A stretch of DNA of 51,905 nucleotides from Bacteroides sp. CAG:709 (GTDB lineage Bacteria > Bacteroidota > Bacteroidia > Bacteroidales > UBA932), in the NCBI GenBank assembly GCA_000434935.1, contig FR882194.1:19342-71246 (forward strand), read 5' to 3'. The first letter of the stretch is position 1. Each line of letters starts with the position of its first letter. The notes beneath the pieces are model-generated. The model saw only the letters and a program-made list of their open reading frames with translations. It was not told where the DNA came from and ran no database searches. This document shows, piece by piece, positions 35,575 to 42,630 of the stretch. The translations under genes were made by a program, and so were the position numbers.

Positions 35575-35732
35575 CGGGACGCGGCCACGCCTTGTTTTCC
35601 AATAATCTGATTTACAATGATTTACAAAACGGAGCGTGGAAACGTAGCCTTTTTTTGGCCGCGTTTCCACGCTCTATCTAAAATGATATCTGATTATCAA
35701 CGAGTTACAAAATCACCCGTGGCCGCGTCCCG
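35575..35732. repeat. 158-bp structured element with inverted-repeat ends
   Basis: CGGGACGCGGCCACG at 35575-35589 and its exact reverse complement at 35718-35732 form 15-bp ends. A central hairpin pairs 35632-35644 with 35662-35674 perfectly over 13 bp, continues through a wobble and a mismatch into GCC/GGC, and has a T7 loop. The inner mismatch is again a wobble on the minus strand. The flank holds TTATCAACGAGTTACAA, nearly the same as the motif in the 192-bp element. Ends and hairpin sequence differ from that element, but the architecture is the same. It sits between the sigma gene and the asd stop codon; 35474-35574 is GC-rich with further imperfect dyads and no gene. Confidence 0.75.
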
Positions 35733-35749
35733 ACACGTAAACCGCCACA

Positions 35750-36757
35750 CTACTCCTTCGGGAGGAAACCTTTCTGGAGCAGGACCTCGGCAATCTGGAT
35801 GGCATTGGTCGCGGCACCCTTGCGGATATTGTCGGAAACGCACCAGAAATTGAGTCCGGACTTGACGGAAAAATCACGACGGATGCGTCCTACGTAAACA
35901 TCATCATGGCCCAGCGAGTAGAGCGGCATCGGGTAAACCTTTTCGGCAGGATTATCCTGGACAGTGACGCCCGGTGTGTTTTCCAGAATCCTGCGGACAT
36001 CATCCAGCTCGAAATCCCTCTCGAACTCCAGGTTCACAGACTCGGAATGACCTCCGATGACTGGGACACGCGCGGTAGTAGCCGTAACGCCTATCGTATT
36101 ATCACCCAGAATCTTATGAGTCTCATTCACCATCTTCATCTCCTCCTTGGTGTAGCCGTTCTCGGTAAAATCATCAATATGAGGAATTATGTTCTGGTCG
36201 ATAGGATAAGGGAACTTCGCTGCATATTCGCCCCACTTGGCACCGCCACGCTCCGCCTCCATCTGCGCCACTGCCTTGTTTCCGGCGCCGGTCACACTCT
36301 GATATGTCGAAACCACCACCCGCTTGATGCGGTAGGCCTTGTGCAACGGAGCCAGCGGCAGAAGCATCTGGATCGTCGAGCAATTCGGATTGGCAATGAT
36401 ATAGTCGTCCTTGGTGAGCACATCCGCGTTCACTTCCGGAACCACGAGTTTCTTGTCAGGATCCATACGCCAGCATGACGAATTATCCACGACACGGCAT
36501 CCCACAGCCGCGAATTTCGGAGCAAGTTCTCTGGACGGGCCGCCGCCTGCCGAGAAAATCGCCAGGTCCGGTTTCGCCGCAATCGCATCCTCAGCGCTGA
36601 TCACAGTGTATTCCTTGCCCTTGAATGTAACCTTGCGCCCCACGGAGCGCTCAGATGCGACCGGAAGAAATTCCGTCACAGGGAAATTCCTCTCTGCCAG
36701 CACTTCCATCATTCTCGTGCCCACCAGCCCGGTGACACCCACAACTGCTACTTTCAT
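35750..36757 (-). CDS. asd: aspartate-semialdehyde dehydrogenase
   Basis: A 335-residue NADPH-dependent enzyme reducing aspartyl-4-phosphate to aspartate semialdehyde, the branch metabolite for Lys, Met and Thr. It has the dinucleotide-binding start VAVVGVTGLVGTRMME, the catalytic Cys126 in ANPNCSTIQ, the QSVTGAGNKAV loop and the GGHSES histidine region. Length is normal. It begins 11 bp after the thrA stop and closes a metX-thrA-asd operon, grouping the enzymes before and after it in one transcript. Confidence 0.95.
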   Translation of the reverse strand: MKVAVVGVTGLVGTRMMEVLAERNFPVTEFLPVASERSVGRKVTFKGKEYTVISAEDAIAAKPDLAIFSAGGGPSRELAPKFAAVGCRVVDNSSCWRMDPDKKLVVPEVNADVLTKDDYIIANPNCSTIQMLLPLAPLHKAYRIKRVVVSTYQSVTGAGNKAVAQMEAERGGAKWGEYAAKFPYPIDQNIIPHIDDFTENGYTKEEMKMVNETHKILGDNTIGVTATTARVPVIGGHSESVNLEFERDFELDDVRRILENTPGVTVQDNPAEKVYPMPLYSLGHDDVYVGRIRRDFSVKSGLNFWCVSDNIRKGAATNAIQIAEVLLQKGFLPKE

Positions 36758-36768
36758 AACCTTATAAT

Positions 36769-39237
36769 TTACAACAATATATCATTCAACACGCCGGATG
36801 CGGTCTGGTAAGCACCGGCACCGGCTCCCTGCACCACGAGAGGTGAAGGGTAAAAAGCGGTTTTTATCAATGCTGCATTGTCCGTGCCACAAAGGTTGAA
36901 AAGCGGATTCTCCGGACCGACACATTGCAATCCCATCGATGCCTTGTAATGGACGCCGCCTTCTTCCGGTACTGCCACGAGTGAAGCTACAAACCTCTGT
37001 CTCAAGCCCTTATCGGCAGCTTCACGATATGCCGTCGCAAACGAAGATTCATTGGCAGCAAGCATCTCGTAGAACGCCGGCACCTTTCCGCTAAAGAACT
37101 CCGGACCGAGAATCGGGTCGATTTCCACGTCCGCCTCGTCGATTGCAGCACCAGCCTCACGCGACAGAATCAGCAACTTGCGGAGCACGTCCCTGCCGCT
37201 CAAATCCAGCCTCGGATCCGGCTCTGAATAACCTGCCTCCTGCGCCTGCCTCACCACATCCGCGAAAGTCTTTCCATCCTCGCCTCCCTTATAGGTGCTG
37301 AATATGTAATTCAATGTCCCTGAGAGGACTGCATCGACACGTGCTATGTCATCGCCGCTGTTCACGCTGCGCGCAATCGATTCCAGAATCGGAAGCGCCG
37401 CACCCACTGTCGTCTCGTAACGGAGCGAAACGCCGTTCTCCACGGCAGAAGTCTTGAGCTTATGATACTGCACATAAGGAGCGGCAAACGTAATCTTGTT
37501 GCTCGCCACTACCGAATAGCCTTTCTCGAAGAGATTCAGATACTTATAAGAGATGTCGGACGACGCCGTGCAATCCACAAAGATGGAATTCTGCAATGAG
37601 ACATTGGCCAGAGCCTCGAAGAAAGCATCATTGGCCGCAGACTTGCCGTCCGCCAGCATTGTCCCGATGGAGGCGATGTCGAGCCCCTCCTTGTCGAGGA
37701 TGAACTTGCGGCTGTTCGAGATGCCGGCGATATGGAGGCGCTTGCCCGTGCGCTCCGCGATCTTGTCGCGATTTCTGGCAATGATGTCCACAAGTGCCTT
37801 TCCCACAGTGCCGTAACCGGCGATGAACAAATTGATATCCTTATAAGATGATGTCTCGAAGAACTCCTTGTGGATATATTTTATCGCCGACTGTACATCC
37901 TCGGAAGCCACGATAACAGAAATGTTTCTTTCCGAAGAGCCCTGCGCCACTGCACGTACACCGACACTTCTACGTCCCAGGGCAGCAAGCATGCGCCCCG
38001 TCGTACCGCGTTGATTTATAATGTCATCGCCCACCAGGCAGACAATCGAGAAGCCGGTTTCCACCTTCAGCGGATTCAGCTTCCCAAGTGATATTTCATA
38101 AGCGAAGCATTTGTCCGCGGCTGCCTTGGCCTTGGCAGCATCCTTCTCCGCCACAGCCACGCACATGGTATTGACAGAAGACGCCTGCGTAATCAGGATG
38201 ATGCTGATATTGTTCTCGCTCAATGTCTGGAAAAGGCGGTACGAGAACCCCGGCACACCGACCATGCCGCTGCCTTCCAATGAGAGCAGGGCAATATTGT
38301 CCGAATTGGAAATGCCGATGATCTTGTTCTTTCCGCGCGGAGGGTTCTGCTCTATCTCCGTTCCCTCACCGTCCGGGTCGAAAGTGCATTTCACGAAAAT
38401 CGGGATGCGTTCAGAGACAACCGGCTGAATGGTAGGAGGATAGATGACCTTGGCTCCGAAATGCGAAAGTTCCAGCGCGGCGCGGTAGGAGATATGGCGG
38501 ATAAGCATTGCCTGCGGCACGACCTTAGGGTCCGCCGTCATCATTCCAGGCACATCCTTCCACGTTTCCAGCGCCCTGGCCTTGCTGCCGACCGCATAAA
38601 GCGATGCGGAATAGTCAGATCCGCCGCGGCCGAGCGTCACCATGCGTCCCTTGTCATCAGACGCTATGAATCCAGGTACGATGAACAATGACATGATAGG
38701 ATTGGACTCGATCATTGTCTCGACATTGGCATAAGTCACGGCAGTGTCGACGACGTGCTTGCCGGCCTCGACGCGGGTGCGGATTATCTCCCTGGAGTCC
38801 ACCCATTTGGTCGGGATGCCCACCGAAGCCATTTTCGTCGCGAGAATCCGGCTGGACAGCAGTTCGCCGCAGCCCTGGATTGCGTCCAGGCTCGCCGGAC
38901 TCAGTTCTCCGAGCAGGAAAACGCCTTGGGCAATGCCCCTGATCGACGCGAATGTGTCGTCGCAGACCTCCGTGGATTCCTCATATTTCTCGATCGGGAG
39001 GAGTTCCCTGATGATTTGATGGTGCTTCTCCTGAAGTTCATCCAGGAGTCCCAGATATGAGCTGTCGTGTGCCGCCGCCAGATTGCCTATCCTGATCAAT
39101 GTGTCCGTACATTTGTAGATCGCCGATGCCACGACGATCGTCCTGTCCCGGTCTGTAGCTTTGGCGATGATGTCCGCCGCCTTGAGCATGTTTTTCGCGT
39201 CCGCCAATGACGAGCCGCCGAATTTCAGTACCTGCAT
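36769..39237 (-). CDS. thrA: bifunctional aspartokinase/homoserine dehydrogenase
   Basis: An 822-residue fusion. The N-terminal aspartokinase (about 1-455) starts MQVLKFGGSS and has TLGRGGSDYSASL. ACT regulatory repeats lie around 310-450 (SNDNIALLSLEGSG preceding SVNTMCVAVA). The homoserine dehydrogenase half (about 460-822) has FIAGYGTVGKALVDII, the catalytic-domain signature SGTLNYIFSTY and SEPDPRLDLSGRDVLRKLLIL. The start at 39237 is fixed by a strong Shine-Dalgarno AAAGGAGG (complement of 39242-39249) that overlaps the metX stop, implying translational coupling. Feedback control by threonine is expected from the ACT domains. Confidence 0.95.
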   Translation of the reverse strand: MQVLKFGGSSLADAKNMLKAADIIAKATDRDRTIVVASAIYKCTDTLIRIGNLAAAHDSSYLGLLDELQEKHHQIIRELLPIEKYEESTEVCDDTFASIRGIAQGVFLLGELSPASLDAIQGCGELLSSRILATKMASVGIPTKWVDSREIIRTRVEAGKHVVDTAVTYANVETMIESNPIMSLFIVPGFIASDDKGRMVTLGRGGSDYSASLYAVGSKARALETWKDVPGMMTADPKVVPQAMLIRHISYRAALELSHFGAKVIYPPTIQPVVSERIPIFVKCTFDPDGEGTEIEQNPPRGKNKIIGISNSDNIALLSLEGSGMVGVPGFSYRLFQTLSENNISIILITQASSVNTMCVAVAEKDAAKAKAAADKCFAYEISLGKLNPLKVETGFSIVCLVGDDIINQRGTTGRMLAALGRRSVGVRAVAQGSSERNISVIVASEDVQSAIKYIHKEFFETSSYKDINLFIAGYGTVGKALVDIIARNRDKIAERTGKRLHIAGISNSRKFILDKEGLDIASIGTMLADGKSAANDAFFEALANVSLQNSIFVDCTASSDISYKYLNLFEKGYSVVASNKITFAAPYVQYHKLKTSAVENGVSLRYETTVGAALPILESIARSVNSGDDIARVDAVLSGTLNYIFSTYKGGEDGKTFADVVRQAQEAGYSEPDPRLDLSGRDVLRKLLILSREAGAAIDEADVEIDPILGPEFFSGKVPAFYEMLAANESSFATAYREAADKGLRQRFVASLVAVPEEGGVHYKASMGLQCVGPENPLFNLCGTDNAALIKTAFYPSPLVVQGAGAGAYQTASGVLNDILL

Positions 39238-39247
39238 AATGCCTCCT

Positions 39248-40270
39248 TTATATTTTCTCCACAATCGGGCGGATTATCCGGTCCAGCTGATCTGTTTCCA
39301 ACAGGAAGCCGTCATGCCCGAAGTGGGATGTAATTTCATGATATTCAGAGCCTTTGATATATTTCGCCATATCTTTCATCTTGTGTGCAGGGAAGATGAG
39401 GTCCGTGTCAATGGCTATGAGCGTGGCTTGTGCGCGTATCATGCCGAGCGCCGCCTCTTCGCCGCCACGTCCGCGTCCAAGGTTGTTGCTATCGACACTG
39501 TAGGACAGATAGTAATACGAGTAGGCATCGAACCTGTCCGCCAGTTTCTTGCCCTGATAGCGCTGATAAGAGGCAGCCCTGTCGGCAAACAACGTATCCG
39601 CATCCGCTTCCTGCTGCTTCCTGATATACCCGTCTTCACACCGGTATGAAATCAATGCGATGGTCCGGGCGCATTCCAGGCCCTTCCGCCCGCCGTCCAG
39701 GCTCTCGCATGCGCGGAAAGTCTGGTCCGCTTCCAATGCCATCCTCTGCGATTCCTCGAAAGCCGTGACCCAAGGCGAGATGCGGGAAGTGGTCGCGATA
39801 TAGACCGAGCGCGTGAAAAGTTCCGGCTTCATCACCGACCATTCCAACGCCTGAAAGCCGCCGATGCTGGCGCCGACCAGCAGGTCAATATGTTCAATGC
39901 CAATGTGTTCGCGTACCGCGTCCAGTGCTCTGACAATGTCCCTGACCGTTACTTTCGGGAAAGAAAAATAATACGGTTTCCCGGTTTCAGGGTCAATGCT
40001 GGACGGGCCGCTGGAGCCGTAGCATGAGCCGAGCATGTTTCCGCATACGATGAAATATTTGTCCGTGTCGAAGAGTTTTCCAGGTCCGACGAGTGCAGAC
40101 CACCAATCTTCGGCATTCGAGTCAGCTGTCAACGCATGACAGATCCATATAACTTTCATCCCCTTCTTGTATTCGTACGGGGATGTATGATAACCCACTT
40201 GTAATGTGGAGACGCTTCCTCCCGCTTCAAAGGAGAAACCGCCGTCAATCCGGTAAGTATGTTGTTTCAT
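39248..40270 (-). CDS. metX: homoserine O-acetyltransferase (alpha/beta hydrolase, MetX type)
   Basis: A 340-residue alpha/beta-hydrolase-fold acyltransferase activating homoserine for methionine synthesis. The nucleophile is Ser135 in GASIGGFQALEW, a variant of the usual GGSMGGMQALEW. The acid is in IAIDTDLIFP and the base His in SHFGHDGFLLETDQL. The oxyanion segment GNMLGSCYGSSGPSSIDPETGKPY is conserved. The enzyme could use acetyl- or succinyl-CoA; MetX sequences alone do not always tell. It leads the metX-thrA-asd operon, with a good promoter about 105 bp upstream and a dyad-containing leader. Confidence 0.93.
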   Translation of the reverse strand: MKQHTYRIDGGFSFEAGGSVSTLQVGYHTSPYEYKKGMKVIWICHALTADSNAEDWWSALVGPGKLFDTDKYFIVCGNMLGSCYGSSGPSSIDPETGKPYYFSFPKVTVRDIVRALDAVREHIGIEHIDLLVGASIGGFQALEWSVMKPELFTRSVYIATTSRISPWVTAFEESQRMALEADQTFRACESLDGGRKGLECARTIALISYRCEDGYIRKQQEADADTLFADRAASYQRYQGKKLADRFDAYSYYYLSYSVDSNNLGRGRGGEEAALGMIRAQATLIAIDTDLIFPAHKMKDMAKYIKGSEYHEITSHFGHDGFLLETDQLDRIIRPIVEKI

Positions 40271-40299
40271 TAAATCTTATGAATAGAAAAAACACGGAC

Positions 40300-40320
40300 G
40301 CATCTTAGCGATGCATTCGC
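40300..40320 (-). promoter_or_regulatory. overlapping alternative hairpins in metX leader
   Basis: In the roughly 98-nt leader two short hairpins share bases: GCGA/TCGC (complement of 40308-40320) and GCATC/GATGC (complement of 40300-40314). They cannot form together, and a T6 run (complement of 40286-40291) follows. This could be an attenuator. No conserved SAM-I, SAM-II or SAM/SAH riboswitch core is recognisable. Confidence 0.25.
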
Positions 40321-40374
40321 ATTGACATGACTGTCATAAAGAAAATATAGTAACCGTTCGTCATAATTACGGCG

Positions 40375-40405
40375 CGAATATAATGAAAGTGGCGCGAATT
40401 ACAAA
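40375..40405 (-). promoter_or_regulatory. metX operon promoter
   Basis: On the minus strand TTTG (complement of 40402-40405), a 19-nt spacer and TATATTCG (complement of 40375-40382) match the Bacteroides consensus with one mismatch. A direct repeat of ATTCGCGCC lies in and next to the spacer and could be an operator. Confidence 0.6.
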
Positions 40406-40453
40406 TTTTTTTTCTTCAATCCCGTGTCCGTGGAGCATAATATTATACGAGAA

Positions 40454-40482
40454 CGGGTGACAGTTTTCGGTTCTGCCACCCG
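40454..40482 (-). repeat. hairpin copy of the downstream terminator
   Basis: CGGGTGACAG (40454-40463) and CTGCCACCCG (40473-40482) form a 10-bp stem with one mismatch that is a wobble on the minus strand. It resembles the terminator at 41083-41113 and shares with it the 24-bp flank described separately, but lacks a T-run, so it is probably a decayed terminator copy. Confidence 0.55.
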
Positions 40483-40582
40483 CGTCAAACACTTGAATGA
40501 ACCGGTTATTCGTGACTTCGCCCAAGGGATAAATAATCCGAATGATAATTGTGAAAGCAGGGGCGATTCCAGTCGCTAAAAC

Positions 40583-40774
40583 TGAACAAGTTGGCAGGCG
40601 TCAATGATTTGTATTATCTGTGTTATTCTCTGATTATCAGAGTATTATAAGCAACTAAAGTAACGGAACGCCATGCCAAGTCCCATGTTTTTTCATGAGA
40701 CTTGGCACGGATACATCTTCGTAACTCATTGGCATACCATTATTTAACTAAAAACTGGGCTGCCAACTTGTTCA
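40583..40774. repeat. 192-bp MITE-like element, copy 2
   Basis: It has the same 14-bp inverted ends as copy 1 (40583-40596 and 40761-40774), the same total length, and the same 34-nt hairpin at the same offset (40674-40707, identical in sequence). The remaining interior is diverged, with CTTCGTAACTC and a TTATCAG motif kept. Conservation of ends and hairpin with drift elsewhere implies that those parts carry the function. Confidence 0.8.
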
Positions 40775-40803
40775 AAAATTGAGCACATGAATAAGATATG
40801 CGC

Positions 40804-40830
40804 ATCGTGGGAACGACCATCAGGAATGCC
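40804..40830. repeat. two units of the ~13-nt repeat
   Basis: ATCGTGGGAACGACC (40804-40818) and ATCAGGAATGCC (40819-40830) match the unit type of the array at 244-402 and sit 29 bp after the element, as the larger array sits 23 bp after copy 1. Confidence 0.45.
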
Positions 40831-41085
40831 GCGCTCGTCTTTCTCCGCAAACCATATCTGATCCCTGCGTAAAAGATACTAGCGCCAAACTCATCGCCTC
40901 ACTGATTCCTCCTACTATCTTTTTCAAGAGAGGGGCGTTGGGGATAGTTGTACTATCTGATAGGTTATCGATGAAATTTTCTTTAACGGCAATATCTTGT
41001 ATCCCAAGATCAATAATCTTAATGAAGTTCAGTATCCTCTCCCTCATGGTTTCGTTCTGCGAAAACCCCGAAAAAAGTTGAAAAA
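40820..41085 (-). pseudogene. probable remnant of AAA-type ATPase gene
   Basis: A minus-strand frame reads FSQNETMRERILNFIKIID followed by LGIQDIAVKE. This resembles the segment after the lid in AAA15/OLD-like ATPases of defence and restriction systems, where a helix ending in aDlGIqdi is common. There is no Walker motif, no proper start and no complete C-terminus. The frame enters the terminator hairpin on one side and the repeat units on the other. DNA is more AT-rich than the flanks. Similarity is judged by eye and is weak. Confidence 0.3.
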
Positions 41086-41113
41086 TAACGGGCAGCAGAA
41101 ATTCTGCCGCCCG
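41083..41113 (-). terminator. intrinsic terminator of beta-glucan locus
   Basis: On the minus strand CGGGCGGCAG pairs with CTGCTGCCCG over 10 bp (one G-U) around a 5-nt loop, then TTATTTTTC. It begins 23 bp after the stop of the last lipoprotein gene and ends the second SusC/SusD operon. Confidence 0.8.
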
Positions 41114-41136
41114 CGTCAAACACTTGAATGAACAAT

Positions 41137-42618
41137 TTATTTCATATCGCCGTTTCTGACGATGGAAATGCTGAGTGTGCTTACAACTGCCGTTACGGTG
41201 TAGTGACCGTCTTCGTCAATTGTCCAGTTTCCGTCACCATTACCACCATCCTTATGATATTCCATCTTCGATGAGTCAGATGGATCCGGTATGAACCCTG
41301 GCCACCATTTACCATTTTTACACCTAAGTTTAAAAGTGTCTCCCTTCTTAAGGTTTCCTTCAAAGGTATAAGTATCATTGTCTTTCGTTGTCATCGGCTT
41401 GTCATCTGTCTGCCCCCATCCCCATGGTCCATACATATACAAACCATCCATATCATAATTTGTATCAGGTTTCCAGTCAGTACGCTTGCCGTTGTATTTG
41501 ATGGTCACCTTGAGCGCTTCAAGATCAAATGTAACAGTGTAGTTACCGTCCTTCGGGAACTTGAAGTAATCATCATTGTCCTTGCTTATGGTCTCGTCCC
41601 TGAGGAATGCCGTCCACTCCGTAACATCTCCCGTAGGCGCGGTATTGTCATCAGCGGCCTTGTTCCAGTTGTAACCTTTCGACCAGTCCGTCTGCGAAAG
41701 CATGATCTTGAAACCGCCCTTATTGACATCACCGGTCCAAGTCCAAGTCTTCTGGTCGCTGGAGCTGAACTCCTCAGCATCTGAAAGTTTCCATGCCCAA
41801 GCAAAAGTTTCTCCGATTCCGTAGAAATGCTGCTTGCCGTCACCCTTGAACTCTGCCGTCATGACCATGTTCTCAACATCCACGGTAAGAAGATAATTGC
41901 CGGTCTTGTCTACCTTGAACTGCGTGTCGCCGACTGCCTCAGTGCTGCGCAGAGACAATGCCCAGTAATTCTCGCTTTCTGCATTTCTGACATAGCTAGG
42001 CAGCCAGCTTTCATTGGCAATGGACTCGTTCGTGAGGAACTTGAACATCTTGCCCTCGCCGGCTTCCATCTTGCCTGACCATGTGAAATGGATATGGTCC
42101 TCGGTCGCCATCTTTTCGGCCTTGCTTCTATCCCATGCCCATGTGAAAGCGTCACCGATGCCGTAAAGCTCCAGCGGTTCCGGAACAGGAATATTGTATA
42201 CGACATTGACAGTCACCAGTTCAGACTGAACAGGAAGAACTACGGTAGAAGATTTGGCCTCCACCAGGAAAGAGAGCTTGAAATTAGTCTCTTCTGCCAC
42301 GCCAAGGTCAGCGCGGATTGCATCCAGCTCATTGACAGTAAACTCTTTGGACATTTCAGTTCCGCAGCTTACGGCCTTGGTTTCCTTGCTGCCCTCAAGC
42401 CCGTATTGAAGCATGTAGCTGACACCGCTTTCAGCAGCAGCCGTCCATGTAAGTTCCAACGCTTTCTCATCGTTGAGTGCCACGATTTCCACTTCTGCCA
42501 CATTTGCCTTGAGCTCGGGAGCCTTGAGCTTTTCCTCTTCCTGCTTCTCCGTCTCTTCGCATGATACTGCGACAGTCATCAACGCTGCCGACAGCAAGAT
42601 CATTGCTTTTCTGTTCAT
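41137..42618 (-). CDS. SusE/SusF-like surface glycan-binding lipoprotein
   Basis: A 493-residue lipoprotein with lipobox AVSC (Cys20). Residues 30-140 form a SusE-type N-terminal Ig-like domain (KAPELKANVAEVEIVALNDEKALELTWTAA, written here only in part as its hallmark ALELTWTAA). Three tandem starch-binding-like modules follow, each opening with GIG(D/E)xFxWAW or LYMYGPWGWG and closing with a YTVTxDxxxxxVTI strand. The aromatic clusters are likely sugar-stacking sites. It is the last gene of the second locus, 12 bp after its paralogue. It should hold glycan at the cell surface near the SusD-GH16 protein. Confidence 0.87.
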   Translation of the reverse strand: MNRKAMILLSAALMTVAVSCEETEKQEEEKLKAPELKANVAEVEIVALNDEKALELTWTAAAESGVSYMLQYGLEGSKETKAVSCGTEMSKEFTVNELDAIRADLGVAEETNFKLSFLVEAKSSTVVLPVQSELVTVNVVYNIPVPEPLELYGIGDAFTWAWDRSKAEKMATEDHIHFTWSGKMEAGEGKMFKFLTNESIANESWLPSYVRNAESENYWALSLRSTEAVGDTQFKVDKTGNYLLTVDVENMVMTAEFKGDGKQHFYGIGETFAWAWKLSDAEEFSSSDQKTWTWTGDVNKGGFKIMLSQTDWSKGYNWNKAADDNTAPTGDVTEWTAFLRDETISKDNDDYFKFPKDGNYTVTFDLEALKVTIKYNGKRTDWKPDTNYDMDGLYMYGPWGWGQTDDKPMTTKDNDTYTFEGNLKKGDTFKLRCKNGKWWPGFIPDPSDSSKMEYHKDGGNGDGNWTIDEDGHYTVTAVVSTLSISIVRNGDMK

Positions 42619-42630
42619 GATTATTAATTA

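Larger units (their letters stand above)
40479..41133. repeat. 24-bp direct repeat flanking a 0.6-kb segment
   Basis: A 24-bp sequence, including CGTCAAACACTTGAATGAAC, is identical at 40479-40502 and 41110-41133. The second copy directly follows the stop of the SusE-like gene and forms part of its terminator. Between the copies lie the 192-bp element and a gene remnant, so the segment looks inserted or duplicated. Confidence 0.7.

Noticed and set aside
40271..40580. SAM riboswitch upstream of metX
   Set aside because: No SAM-I, SAM-II or SAH core sequence or helix order could be found, only small hairpins.
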